From assembly GCA_027485145.1 (NCBI GenBank), contig JAIXRO010000141.1, positions 1-64,000 on the forward strand: a DNA stretch of 64,000 nt, read 5' to 3'. This document shows, one piece after another, positions 49,100 through 59,259 of this stretch. The notes beneath the pieces are model-generated. The model worked only from the letters and a program-made list of their open reading frames with translations, was not told the DNA's origin and did no database searches. The stretch is from Hyphomonadaceae bacterium (GTDB lineage Bacteria > Pseudomonadota > Alphaproteobacteria > Caulobacterales > Hyphomonadaceae). The position numbers were made by a program, and so were the translations under genes. How positions within the stretch are numbered: the first letter of the stretch is position 1; every line of letters starts with the position of its first letter.

Positions 49100-51793
49100 T
49101 CAGGATTCCGTCGCTCGCAGGTGCAGTTTTTCGCGGGCAAGATGGTGAACGCGGGCTTTGACGGCCGAAATACGGGCCTCCAGGTCTTCGAAAACCTCTT
49201 CGCCGGCGGCCCGGCACATCCGCGCTTTCAGGCCATCCGGCATCTCGCCCTCGACCGGGCCGCTACCCAGCGCCAGGCGCTGCAATTGCTGCATGCCGGA
49301 CAAAAGGTTCAGCGCCGCGCGCAGGAAACACCAGTCTTCGCTGTCCGCCCCGTCCGCGTCCGCGAGTCCCGAAAGCGCACGAGCGGTATTCGGGCGCACG
49401 AGATCCGGACGGGCCCGCTGCAGCATTTCCTGCTGGGCCATGAACTCGATATCGATGAGGCCGCCTTCGGCGGTCTTGAAGTCCCATAAGCCATAACCCG
49501 GTTTCTCGCGGTACAGGGTCCGGCGCATCTCGGAGACATCGGTGGGTATCTGTTTACGCCTTGGGCTGCGGGCGCGGGCACAAATCGCGTCGGCCGCCAT
49601 CTGGTGCACGGTTTCACCCAGCGCTGCGTCACCGGAAACAAACCGGAGGCGCGTCAACGCCATGTGCTCCCAGGTCCACGCCTCCTCGTTCTGGTAATGG
49701 CTGAAACCGCCGAGGTTCACCGCGACCGGCCCGGCGCGGCCGGATGGGCGCAGCCGCATGTCCACCTCATAGAGCTCCCCTTCCGCCGTGGGCGCTGTCA
49801 GGCCCGTGATCAGGCGCTGCGTCAGCCGGGTGAACCAGGTCTGGGCATTGTCACTCGCCGAGTCGTAGATGACGATCAGATCAAGATCGGAGCCGGCGGT
49901 CATTTCTTCGCCGCCCAGCTTGCCCATGCCAAACACGGCCCAGCGCCCATCCACCGGCCCGTAGCGGCGCGCCGTCTCGGCCTCGGCCACAGCCGCCATG
50001 TATCGAATCGTATCGTCGGCGAGCCGGGTCCAGACAAGCGCGGCCTCCTCCGGGCGGATCAGGCCATGCAACAGCCGGTGCCCGGTCAGGAAACTCTGTT
50101 CGCGGTGATACCGGCGCCAGGCATCAAGCGCGATGTCGAATGTCTCAGCCGCTGATGCGTTCGGGGCAACCGGCACGGCGTTCGACACGAGGGCTTCCAG
50201 CAAATCCGGACGCCGCGCGAGAATGCGCGCGAGCCGCGGCGCGAGTGCCAGCGTCGCGACAAGATCGGACAACAGATCCGGCCGGGCGAGCAGCATCGAC
50301 AGGGTCTGCACCCCGGACGACAAGCCTTCGAAGAACCGGGACGTCCACAGGAAAGCCTGGTCCGGCTCGCCCGTCTCGCCCATAGCCTTAAGCATGCCGG
50401 GCAGGATCGCCGTCAGCAATTCACGTCCGCGCGCCGTCCGTGTCGCGGGCACGCGGCCCCGGTGCCAGTTACGGATCGTGTCGATGGCGGAGGACGCATT
50501 CGAGAAGCCGAGCCCGGAGAGTGTTTGCACCGTACCCGGATCATCATCGACGCCGGTGAAGACGAGATTGCCGAGCCCGTGCGTTTCGGCGGCGCGGCCC
50601 TCCTGCGCAAACAGACCGTCATAGGCCCGCTGAATTTCGCGCCGGGTGTCCAGCAGGTCACGGTCGAACGCATCCAGCGAGTCGTAGCCGCAGAGAAAGG
50701 CGAGGCTTCCGCGCTCGGGCGGATCGGCGGGCACGGTATGCGTCTGTTCGTCATGGCGCATCTGGATCCGGTGTTCGACATTGCGCAGCGCGCGGTAGGC
50801 AACCGTCAGGGACTCCGCCGTTGCGCGCGACACAATGCCTGCCGAGCGGAGCGCGGCCAGCGCACCAAGCGTCGTGTTGTCGCGCAAGTCCGGATCGCGG
50901 CCACCGAGGATCAGCTGCTGGGTCTGAACAAAGAATTCGATTTCGCGAATCCCGCCGGGGGCCAGTTTGACGTCCGGCGAGACGGTGCTGAAATCGTCTG
51001 CGCCGACCTTCGTGTTGATCATCCGCTTGATGGCCTGGATGTCGCCGACCGCCCAATAATCGAGATTGCGCCGCCAGACATAAGGCTCGAGGCGTCGCAG
51101 GAATTTCGCGGCCGCGGCGGCATCCCCCGCCGCAAACCGGCCCTTGATCCAGACCATCCGTTCCCAGTTCTGGCCCGCGCTCTCGTAGTACAGTTCTGCC
51201 ATCTCGGTCGAAACAGCGAGTGGCGTAGAGCCCGGATCTGGGCGCAGGCGCAGATCGGTGCGGAAGACGTACCCGCCGGCGGTCGTGTCGTGCATGATCC
51301 GCACCACATCGCGCACCACCTTCTGCGCCGCCTCGCTGGCTTCCAGCTTTCCGCCGCTGAACCGGCCAGGTTCGTAGAACACCGCGATGTCGATATCGCT
51401 TGAATAGTTCAGTTCGAACGCGCCCATCTTGCCGAGGGCGATGGCGAACAATCCCTCGCCGCTCAATCCGCGCGCGCCGAGCGCCGCACGAAAGGCTGCT
51501 TGCAGACAGTCTCCGGCGAACTGCGTGAGGCCGCGCGTCACCTCCATCACGTCGCGCGCGCCGGAAAGATCGTCGCCTGCGAGCGACAGATGGGCTTCCA
51601 GCTTCGCTGCGCGCAGCGCGGCCATCGTTTCCTCGACACTGGCCTGCGGTGACAGATTGGCCACCTGCTTCAGCGCGCTTTCGAAGCTGACGCCCACACC
51701 GCGTTCTAGGAGCCGGCGGAGATACGGCGCATGCGGCGCCGCAGCATCGAGGGCCGCAACAGAATCGGAGGCGATCGGGCGGAAAACCAGCAT
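49100..51793 (-). CDS. glnE: Bifunctional glutamine-synthetase adenylyltransferase/deadenylylase
   Basis: Two NTase motifs: GKMGAFELNYSSDIDIAVFY and GKLGGEEMTAGSDLDLIVIYD; ATG at 51793 (ORF opens at TTG 51799). Confidence 0.95.
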   Translation of the reverse strand: MLVFRPIASDSVAALDAAAPHAPYLRRLLERGVGVSFESALKQVANLSPQASVEETMAALRAAKLEAHLSLAGDDLSGARDVMEVTRGLTQFAGDCLQAAFRAALGARGLSGEGLFAIALGKMGAFELNYSSDIDIAVFYEPGRFSGGKLEASEAAQKVVRDVVRIMHDTTAGGYVFRTDLRLRPDPGSTPLAVSTEMAELYYESAGQNWERMVWIKGRFAAGDAAAAAKFLRRLEPYVWRRNLDYWAVGDIQAIKRMINTKVGADDFSTVSPDVKLAPGGIREIEFFVQTQQLILGGRDPDLRDNTTLGALAALRSAGIVSRATAESLTVAYRALRNVEHRIQMRHDEQTHTVPADPPERGSLAFLCGYDSLDAFDRDLLDTRREIQRAYDGLFAQEGRAAETHGLGNLVFTGVDDDPGTVQTLSGLGFSNASSAIDTIRNWHRGRVPATRTARGRELLTAILPGMLKAMGETGEPDQAFLWTSRFFEGLSSGVQTLSMLLARPDLLSDLVATLALAPRLARILARRPDLLEALVSNAVPVAPNASAAETFDIALDAWRRYHREQSFLTGHRLLHGLIRPEEAALVWTRLADDTIRYMAAVAEAETARRYGPVDGRWAVFGMGKLGGEEMTAGSDLDLIVIYDSASDNAQTWFTRLTQRLITGLTAPTAEGELYEVDMRLRPSGRAGPVAVNLGGFSHYQNEEAWTWEHMALTRLRFVSGDAALGETVHQMAADAICARARSPRRKQIPTDVSEMRRTLYREKPGYGLWDFKTAEGGLIDIEFMAQQEMLQRARPDLVRPNTARALSGLADADGADSEDWCFLRAALNLLSGMQQLQRLALGSGPVEGEMPDGLKARMCRAAGEEVFEDLEARISAVKARVHHLAREKLHLRATES

Positions 51794-51914
51794 GCTCAAG
51801 GCTTAGACGAGGCCGCCGCGCGGGACAAATCCAATCCATGGCAGCCCCGTCCGGCCAGAGACCGCGGCGCCGAAGCCTGTTTCAGTTACCCTGCCGGTTT
51901 GCTATCAGGCTCTG

Positions 51915-52313
51915 ATGAAAACCCTGCTCGCCGCCGCGTTCATTGCCCTCCTCGCCGAAGCCCCGCTTGCCGACCCTGAGGCCGAAGCCCGGGCGCAGTC
52001 GCTGATGCGGGAGATCCGGTGCGTCGCCTGCGAAAACGAGCCGGTCTCGCAATCCTCGGCGCCGATTGCCGAGGACATGCGCGTCCGAATCCGGGAACTC
52101 GTCGCCTCCGGCGCGTCCGACACCGAGGTGCGGGACTGGTTTGTCAGCCGGTACGGCGACTTCGTGCTGTTCCGCCCGCCTGCGCGAGACTTCTCCGGCT
52201 GGCTGCTCTGGGGGCTGCCCTTCCTGTTGCTTGTCCTCGGCGGCGCGACGGCCCTGTTCCTGACCCGGAAAGCCGGTGCCCGGTCGCCTGTGATCGAGCC
52301 GGAAGACGTCTGA
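51915..52313 (+). CDS. ccmH: Cytochrome c-type biogenesis protein CcmH
   Basis: AQSLMREIRCVACENEPVSQSSAPIAEDMRVRIRELVASGASDTEVRDWFVSRYGDFVLFRPP. Confidence 0.93.
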   Translation: MKTLLAAAFIALLAEAPLADPEAEARAQSLMREIRCVACENEPVSQSSAPIAEDMRVRIRELVASGASDTEVRDWFVSRYGDFVLFRPPARDFSGWLLWGLPFLLLVLGGATALFLTRKAGARSPVIEPEDV

Positions 52314-52457
52314 CCCCGGATGAAGGGTCCTGCAGAGACCGGTTCACATCCTGCGGAAATCACCTAACTGTCTTTTAATGACCACATTGCCTGTGGCATG
52401 TTTATGTTCTGTCACGTCGCCGGAAATGGCGGCATTTTCAATTCTCTGGAGAGATTG

Positions 52458-54008
52458 ATGAACAAATTTGGCGTTTCGGCCCAGACGCTTGTTGCGGCGG
52501 CTTTCGGCGCAGCGATCATGGGCTCGGCGGTGGCTGTCCCTCGCCTGCTGGCCCCCGAGGCCGGCGCGCAACCGATCGCGATCCAGGCGCCCCCCGGCGC
52601 GCCACTCAGCTTTGCGGACCTGATCGAAAAGGTCGAGCCGGCCGTCGTCTCGGTTAACGTCGTTTCGACGCAGGAGATCAGCGAACTGGGCGACATGAAC
52701 GAGTTCTTCGAACAGTTCCGCGGCATGCCAGGGCTTGACGAGTTTTTCGAGGAGCGCCGCCAGCAGCAAGAGGAAGAGCAGGAAGATCCGCGTTCGCGGG
52801 AGGCCCGCTCGCTCGGCTCCGGCTTCTTCATCTCCAAGGACGGTCTGGTCGTTACCAACAACCATGTCGTGGAACGCGCCACCCAGATCCAGATCGTCAT
52901 GAGCGACGGACGCGAGCTCGATGCCGAACTCGTCGGCGCCGATCCGCTGACCGATCTCGCCGTCGTCCGGGTCAAGGAAGCGGGCCCATACCCTTACGTG
53001 AAATTCGGCACCTCGAAGGACATCCGCAAGGGTGACTGGGTCGTCGCGCTAGGCAACCCTTTCGGTCTCGGCGGCAGCGCCACGGCCGGCATTCTCTCGG
53101 CCGATGGCCGCGAGCTCGGCGCCGGCAGCCCCTACACGGACTTCCTGCAGATCGACGCCCCGATAAACCGGGGCAATTCGGGTGGCCCGACCTTTGACCT
53201 CAAAGGCAACGTGATCGGCGTCAACTCGCAGATCCTGTCCCCCAGCGGCGGCTCGGTCGGCATCGGTTTCGCGATCCCTGCCGAACTGGCCAAGGAAGTG
53301 ACCGACACGCTGATCAAGTCGGGCCGCGTGTCGCGCGGCTGGCTCGGCGTCCAGATCGGTGACCTGCCGCCGGAGTTTGCAGAGGCCCTCGGCATCGAAG
53401 GCATCGAAGGCGCGTTGATTGCCGACGTCACCATCGGCAGCCCGGCAGAACGCGCGGGCTTGAAGCGCAACGACATCATCCTCTCGGTGAACGGCCAGAA
53501 GGTGACGGACTCGACGTCCACCACCCGCGTCGTCGCCAAGCTGATCGCGAACACGCAGAACAAGTTCGACATTCTCCGCGACGGCAAGTCCCAGACGATC
53601 AACGTCACCGTCGGCGAACGCCCTGCTGACCCCACCGCGGCAAATCCGGCCACCGGCGGCGGCAACGGCAAGGCCGAAAAGGATGCGCCTTCGGCCGTCC
53701 CCGGCGCCTTGTTGAAGGATTTCGGCGTCCGCCTCGCCCCGATGGATGCGGCCGTGCGCTCGAACCTCGGCCTTCGCGCAACGGACTCAGGTCTCCAGAT
53801 CACTGAAGTGGTGAAAGGCGGCATCTTCGAAGAGGCCGGCTTTGAACCCGGTATCGTGATCCTCGAAGCCAACGGGCGTCCGGTGCCGACCGTCGATGCG
53901 TTCGAGCGCGCGATTGCAGAGGCCAAAGCTGCCAATCGCACCAAAGTCCTGCTTGCCCTGCGTATCGGCCAGGTCACGAACTACCGCACGATCGATATTC
54001 CCAAGTAA
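52458..54008 (+). CDS. DegP/DegQ-type (Do) serine endoprotease
   Basis: GSGFFISKDGLVVTNNHVV, NRGNSGGPTFDLKGNVIGVNSQI; two PDZ-like domains. Confidence 0.95.
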   Translation: MNKFGVSAQTLVAAAFGAAIMGSAVAVPRLLAPEAGAQPIAIQAPPGAPLSFADLIEKVEPAVVSVNVVSTQEISELGDMNEFFEQFRGMPGLDEFFEERRQQQEEEQEDPRSREARSLGSGFFISKDGLVVTNNHVVERATQIQIVMSDGRELDAELVGADPLTDLAVVRVKEAGPYPYVKFGTSKDIRKGDWVVALGNPFGLGGSATAGILSADGRELGAGSPYTDFLQIDAPINRGNSGGPTFDLKGNVIGVNSQILSPSGGSVGIGFAIPAELAKEVTDTLIKSGRVSRGWLGVQIGDLPPEFAEALGIEGIEGALIADVTIGSPAERAGLKRNDIILSVNGQKVTDSTSTTRVVAKLIANTQNKFDILRDGKSQTINVTVGERPADPTAANPATGGGNGKAEKDAPSAVPGALLKDFGVRLAPMDAAVRSNLGLRATDSGLQITEVVKGGIFEEAGFEPGIVILEANGRPVPTVDAFERAIAEAKAANRTKVLLALRIGQVTNYRTIDIPK

Positions 54009-54031
54009 CCCCAGCGTAATCGGAGCCCAGG

Positions 54032-54730
54032 ATGGCGGACACACTTCACCATCGTTCCCTCAAAGTCCTCGTCATTGAAGACGATACCGAGATGGCGAAC
54101 TTCATCGAGAAAGTGCTCGCAGATGCGGGCCACGATGTGGAGTGTGCCCATGACGGAACCGCCGGTCTCGCCCGCGCCCGCGCGTCGGAATTCGACGCGC
54201 TGGTGGTGGACCGAATGCTTCCGGAGAAGGATGGTCTCACGCTGATCCGGGAGTTCCGGGACGCCGGTGGCACCACGCCGGCCCTGTTCCTCTCCGCCCT
54301 CGGCGACGTGCAGAACAAGGTTCAAGGCCTGAAGGCCGGTGCTGAAGACTATCTCGGCAAGCCCTTCGTGCCGGCGGAACTCGCCGCGCGTGTCGAAGCC
54401 CTCGGGCGCCGGCAGGCCGGTGAGCCCCAGGTCACGACCCTCAAGGCCGGCGATCTGGAAATGAACCTGCTGACCCGCAAGGTCACCCGGGACGGCAAGA
54501 AGATCGATCTCCAGCCACGCGAATTCCGCCTGCTCGAGTACCTGATGCGCCATGCCGGGCAGGTCGTCACCCGCACCATGCTGCTCGAAAAGGTGTGGGA
54601 CTATAACTTCGATCCCCAGACCAATGTGATCGACGTGCATGTCTCGCGGCTGCGCGCCAAGATCGACAAGGACTTCCCGGAGCCTCTGCTGCAGACGGTC
54701 CGCGGCGCGGGTTACCGCCTGCAAGGCTAG
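54032..54730 (+). CDS. OmpR-family response regulator
   Basis: VLVIEDDTEMANFI ... ALVVDRMLPEKDGLTLIREFR ... winged helix RVTRDGKKIDLQPREFRLLEYLMRHAGQVVTRTMLLEKVWDYNFDPQTNVIDVHVSRLRAKID. Confidence 0.95.
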   Translation: MADTLHHRSLKVLVIEDDTEMANFIEKVLADAGHDVECAHDGTAGLARARASEFDALVVDRMLPEKDGLTLIREFRDAGGTTPALFLSALGDVQNKVQGLKAGAEDYLGKPFVPAELAARVEALGRRQAGEPQVTTLKAGDLEMNLLTRKVTRDGKKIDLQPREFRLLEYLMRHAGQVVTRTMLLEKVWDYNFDPQTNVIDVHVSRLRAKIDKDFPEPLLQTVRGAGYRLQG

Positions 54731-54762
54731 ACGAAACGGAGGGGGCGTGGCACGCGTCACCC

Positions 54763-56286
54763 ATGAAGCTGCCCCTGCAATGGCCGGCCTGGCTCCGTTC
54801 TGAGCGCATCTCCCGTTTGTCCGCGAAACTCGCCGGGCGCCTTCCTCCTATGCCGAGCCTTGACCGCCTTCCCATCCCGGAAGGCGTGCGCAAGGCGATG
54901 CCGATCTTCGTGCGGACCACGACCTTCAAGCTCGCTTTGCTCTACAGCACGATGATTGCCGTCTTCTCGGGCGCGTTGCTGGCGTACCTCTACTATTCGA
55001 CCGTCTATTACATCCGCGTCGAGTCCGAGCGCCGGATCACGGTCGAGTTCGAACAGCTCGCCAACGCCTACTATACCGGCGGCATGCAGCGCCTCAGCCA
55101 GGCCGTTTTCGAACGCATGACGCTGTCAGGCTCGCCCTTCTACTATTACCTTGAAGACACGGCCGGGCAGAAGATCGCCGGCCACTTCCCGCGGCTGCCG
55201 GACGACCCACCGGAGGCCGGCATGAAGACGGTCTATTTCGACTTTGAACTGCCCCAGACCGACGGCTCGAAAGTGCTGCGTCCCGCTGCCGGGCGGATCG
55301 TGCGTCTGCGCGACAATGGCGGCGCGCTGATGGTGGCGTTCGACACGGCGCAACAGACCGTCATCGTGGACCGGATCCAGAGCGCCATCCTCGTCGCCGC
55401 ACCCGTCGCGCTGATCCTCTCCCTGTTTGGCGGGGTCCTGATCACCCGCGGCGCAGCTCGCCGCGCGGAGGAACTCGCAAAAACGGCCGAGGCGGTGATC
55501 GGCGGCGAACTCAGCCGCCGCGTGCCCATGCGCGGCACAGGCGACGAGTTCGACCGCCTCGCGCAGCGCATCAACGCGATGCTCGACCAGATCGGCAAGC
55601 TGGTGGAAGCCTCGCAGAATACCGGCAATGCCATCGCCCACGACCTGCGCTCACCGCTCACGCGCCTGCGCAACAAGCTGGAAATCGCGCTGTCGGCGCC
55701 AATGAGCGAGCAGGACGCGAATGCGACGCTTGGCGAAACCGTCGAGGAAGTGGACCGGGTGCTCGACACGTTCAACGCCATCCTCCGCCTTGCCCGGCTG
55801 GACGCCGGCACCGAGGGCCTGCGCGTGCGCATGGACCTCAGCGAAGTGGCCGAAGAACTCACCGAACTGTTCGAGCCTGCCTGCGAGGAAGCGGGTCTCG
55901 CGTTCCGTAGCCAGATCACGCGCAATCAGCTCGTGCTCGGCGACCGGGAACTGATCGGCCAGGCGATCTCCAACCTGATCGACAATGCCATCAAGTATAC
56001 GCCGGACGGCGGCTCCATCGCCGTGAGCGTGATGCGTGGGCCTGAAGCGATGGTCGATCTCATCGTCACGGATACGGGACCCGGCATCCCGGAATTCGAA
56101 CGCCCGAAAGTCGTCGAGCGTTTCCACCGTCTGGACTCTGCGCGCACGCAGCCGGGCTCTGGCCTCGGCCTGTCGCTGGTTCAGTCGGTCGCCGACCTGC
56201 ACGGCGGCGCGCTGATACTGGCTGACGGGAACGGCCCGAAAGACCGGCCCGGCCTCAAGGCAACGCTGCGGCTTCCGCGGGCTTGA
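54763..56286 (+). CDS. Sensor histidine kinase
   Basis: HAMP region, AIAHDLRSPLTRLRNKLEIAL H-box, NLIDNAIKYTPDGG, DTGPGIP, GSGLGLSLVQ. Confidence 0.95.
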   Translation: MKLPLQWPAWLRSERISRLSAKLAGRLPPMPSLDRLPIPEGVRKAMPIFVRTTTFKLALLYSTMIAVFSGALLAYLYYSTVYYIRVESERRITVEFEQLANAYYTGGMQRLSQAVFERMTLSGSPFYYYLEDTAGQKIAGHFPRLPDDPPEAGMKTVYFDFELPQTDGSKVLRPAAGRIVRLRDNGGALMVAFDTAQQTVIVDRIQSAILVAAPVALILSLFGGVLITRGAARRAEELAKTAEAVIGGELSRRVPMRGTGDEFDRLAQRINAMLDQIGKLVEASQNTGNAIAHDLRSPLTRLRNKLEIALSAPMSEQDANATLGETVEEVDRVLDTFNAILRLARLDAGTEGLRVRMDLSEVAEELTELFEPACEEAGLAFRSQITRNQLVLGDRELIGQAISNLIDNAIKYTPDGGSIAVSVMRGPEAMVDLIVTDTGPGIPEFERPKVVERFHRLDSARTQPGSGLGLSLVQSVADLHGGALILADGNGPKDRPGLKATLRLPRA

Positions 56287-58168
56287 TTGCGCGGCCACCG
56301 GGCCACATGCCGAGCAGACCGGCGAGGCCTATGAGCACGACGCCGAGATAGAGAACGTCCACAAGCGGATTGAAATAGACGCGGAAAACCCAGCGCGCTT
56401 CGCCGTCCACGTCGCGCTGTTCGCCGAGCGCCGCATAGAGATCGCCGGTGCCGGTCTTGTAGATGGCCGTCTCGGTAGTCGGCATCGCGGCCGCGGGATA
56501 GAAACGCTTCATCGGCTCCAGCACCGCTGTCTGCGCGCCCCGGCGCGCGGTCAGTACCGCCCGGTCCGCGTACCAGTTCGGTCCTTCGATGGAGCTGATA
56601 TCGTCCAGCGTGATCACCCATCCGGCCACCGTATCCGAACCACCGACCGGCAAGGCCAGGGTTGCCTCATACCGCCCCGTCGTCTCGACCACAGCGCCGA
56701 TGACGAACAGACCGAGCCCCGCATGCGCCAGCGTCATCGCCCAGACCCGGCGCGGCATCTTGAAGACGCGGCCGAACGTGATCGCCCGGCGCTTCAATTC
56801 CCAGGCCGCGCCGAACACGAGCCAGAGGCCCAGGGCGATACCGAACGCGGCCCCGGGCGAGATATCGAGCGGGCCGACACCGAGCAGTACGAACAGCAGG
56901 ACGAGCCCTGCCCCGCCCGCCGCCCAGCGCAGCCAACCTTTCAAATCCGCCTTGCCCCAGGCCCACGCCTGCACGATGGGTAAGAGGATCAGGATCAGCA
57001 CGAGGATCGGCACGAAGGTCAGATTGAAATAGGGCTCGCCCACCGAAATCGTGCGGCCGAACGCTTCCGCAATGAGCGGGAACAGCGTGCCGAGCAGCAC
57101 CGTCAAGGCCGCCACGATCAGCACGACATTGTTGGCCATCAGTGCGCCTTCACGGCTGACCAGAGTCCACGCCTTGCCGCCCTCCAGCTTCGGCGCGCGC
57201 CAGGCAAACAGTCCGAGCGCAAAGCTGCCATACACGAGCAGTCCGATCAGAAGCAGCGTGCCGCGTTCCGGATCAACCGCAAAGGCATGGACAGACGTCA
57301 GCACGCCGGAGCGCACGAGGAAGGCGCCAAGGATCGAGAACAGGAAAGAGAGCACGGCAAGCAGCGCCGTCCATGCGGCAAAGCCTTCGCGTTTCTCCGT
57401 CACCACCACCGAATGCAACAGCGCGGCGCCGATCAGCCACGGCATCAGGGACGCATTCTCGACCGGATCCCAGAACCACCAGCCGCCCCAGCCCAGCTCA
57501 TAATAGGCCCAGTAGGAACCGAGCGCGATGCCGATGGTGAGCGGCGCGAAGGCTGCCAGCGACCAGATCCGCGCCTCCTTCGCCCAGACGCGGTCAATGC
57601 GCCCTTCCATCAACCCGGCGGCGGCCAGCGCAAACACGAAGGAGTATCCGACATAGCCGAGATAGAGCATCGGCGGATGGATCGCGAGAGCGGGGTCCTG
57701 CAGCAGCGGATTGAGTTCCGCGCCCTGGAAAGGTGCAGGATCAAGCCGCAGGTAAGGCGAGGAGGCAAACAGCAGATAGGCCAGCGCGCCGGTGGCCAGC
57801 AGTCCCTGCACGCCGAGTGCGCGCGCCTCGAACACTTCGCGGCCGGTGCGCATTCCGCCCGCCGCCGCGGCGCCGAAGCCCAGCGTGACGAGGCACCAGA
57901 GCGCCATCGAGCCTTCATGGTTTCCCCATGCGCCGGCGATCTTGTAAACCATCGGCTTCAGCGTGTGCGAGTTGTTGGCGACCAGCGCGACCGAGAAATC
58001 GGACGTCACGAACGCATTGATCAGCGTAAGGAAGGAAAGCGCCATCAGCCCGAACGCGGCGACAGCAATCAGGCCCGCGAGCTGGCGTTCCCCGCGCAGG
58101 CCGAACACGCCCTGGGCGAGGGACAGTGCAAGCGCAAGGAAGGCCGCGACATGGCCGGCTTCGATCAT
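56255..58168 (-). CDS. ccmF: Heme lyase CcmF/CycK
   Basis: KIAGAWGNHEGSMALWCLVTLGFG, HPPMLYLGYVG, GWGGWWFWDPVENASLMPWL. Confidence 0.96.
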   Translation of the reverse strand: MIEAGHVAAFLALALSLAQGVFGLRGERQLAGLIAVAAFGLMALSFLTLINAFVTSDFSVALVANNSHTLKPMVYKIAGAWGNHEGSMALWCLVTLGFGAAAAGGMRTGREVFEARALGVQGLLATGALAYLLFASSPYLRLDPAPFQGAELNPLLQDPALAIHPPMLYLGYVGYSFVFALAAAGLMEGRIDRVWAKEARIWSLAAFAPLTIGIALGSYWAYYELGWGGWWFWDPVENASLMPWLIGAALLHSVVVTEKREGFAAWTALLAVLSFLFSILGAFLVRSGVLTSVHAFAVDPERGTLLLIGLLVYGSFALGLFAWRAPKLEGGKAWTLVSREGALMANNVVLIVAALTVLLGTLFPLIAEAFGRTISVGEPYFNLTFVPILVLILILLPIVQAWAWGKADLKGWLRWAAGGAGLVLLFVLLGVGPLDISPGAAFGIALGLWLVFGAAWELKRRAITFGRVFKMPRRVWAMTLAHAGLGLFVIGAVVETTGRYEATLALPVGGSDTVAGWVITLDDISSIEGPNWYADRAVLTARRGAQTAVLEPMKRFYPAAAMPTTETAIYKTGTGDLYAALGEQRDVDGEARWVFRVYFNPLVDVLYLGVVLIGLAGLLGMWPGGRAIKPAEAAALP

Positions 58169-58590
58169 CCGCCCGCCTCGAGCGGCTTGAGTTCGCGCGG
58201 CTGGTAATTCTCGTCATGCTTCGCGAGCAGCTGCTTCGCGGTGAACTGACCCGCCGCATCGAACGAACCGGTTGCCACAACGCCCTGCCCCTCGCGGAAA
58301 AGATCGGGCGCGACACCCGTGAAGCTCACGGTGATCGTGTTCGGGCTGTTGTCGATGACGGTGAACTGCATGGTCGCGCCGCCGTCCGTATAGGTCAGTG
58401 TGCCCGGCTCGACCCAGCCACCGACCTTCACTTCCTTGCCCGCTCTCGGCAGCCCTTTTTCCGCGAGGACTTCCGGCGTGTAAAACAGGTTGGCGTTCTC
58501 ACGCAGCGCGAAATAGGCGAGCACCGCCGCCGCCAGCACCAGCAGCGCGGCAATTCCAAACGTGTACAGGCGGCGAGTCCGGGCTCTCAT
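58165..58590 (-). CDS. ccmE: Heme chaperone CcmE
   Basis: YTPEVLAEKGLPRAGKEVKVGGWVEPGTL; LLAKHDENYQP heme-attachment HxxxY. Confidence 0.95.
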   Translation of the reverse strand: MRARTRRLYTFGIAALLVLAAAVLAYFALRENANLFYTPEVLAEKGLPRAGKEVKVGGWVEPGTLTYTDGGATMQFTVIDNSPNTITVSFTGVAPDLFREGQGVVATGSFDAAGQFTAKQLLAKHDENYQPRELKPLEAGG

Positions 58591-58644
58591 CCCGTACGGT
58601 ATAGGGCGCAGCGGGGTCTTTGGGGAGTGCGGCAATACGGCGGG

Positions 58645-59259
58645 TTACTGCGGCGGGGCCGCCTCGCCCGTCTCGCCGATCGCCTCGATCATCGCGCGGA
58701 AGCGTTCGCGGCGGGGGTCGTCCTCGGGCAGGCGGGCATAGATATAGCGCATGGCCTGCTCGGCCTTTTCCTGGTCACCGGCCTGCGCCGCCCCCATCGC
58801 CGCGAACATGCCGGCGCGCACCTGCGTTTCGTCCAGCTCGTACGCCCGCCCGAACATGCGCGTGGCGTCCGGGCTGACGGCGCCGCCGCCCAGTTCCACG
58901 AGCACATCCCCCAAAGCAACAAGCGCCGGCACAAAATCCGGGTTGCGCCGCAGCGATGACTGGTAGGCCCTCAGCGCATCTTCCGGACGGCCCTGCGCGC
59001 GCAGCATCTCGCCAATGAAGAAGTGCGGCTCCGGCGCTTCAGGCTGCTCCTTGATCGCCTGTTCCAGCCGCGACAGCGTCTCTGCGGGTGACAGCGACTG
59101 AGGATCGTTACGGATCTTTTCCATCAGCGCCGCCTGCCGCGAGCTCATCGGCTGGTCTGCCATGCCCGGCTGCCCGATCACGGCATACCCCGCCGCGCCC
59201 GCGAGGACGCAGACGCCGAGGATGATGGCGTTGGTGCGGGAAAGCGTCGGGCGTGTCAT
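58645..59259 (-). CDS. ccmI: CcmI/CycH-like TPR protein (cytochrome c biogenesis)
   Basis: TPR repeats LEQAIKEQPEAPEPHFFIGEMLRAQGRPEDALRAYQSSLRRNPDFVPALVALGDVLVE; adjacent to ccmE. Confidence 0.82.
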   Translation of the reverse strand: MTRPTLSRTNAIILGVCVLAGAAGYAVIGQPGMADQPMSSRQAALMEKIRNDPQSLSPAETLSRLEQAIKEQPEAPEPHFFIGEMLRAQGRPEDALRAYQSSLRRNPDFVPALVALGDVLVELGGGAVSPDATRMFGRAYELDETQVRAGMFAAMGAAQAGDQEKAEQAMRYIYARLPEDDPRRERFRAMIEAIGETGEAAPPQ

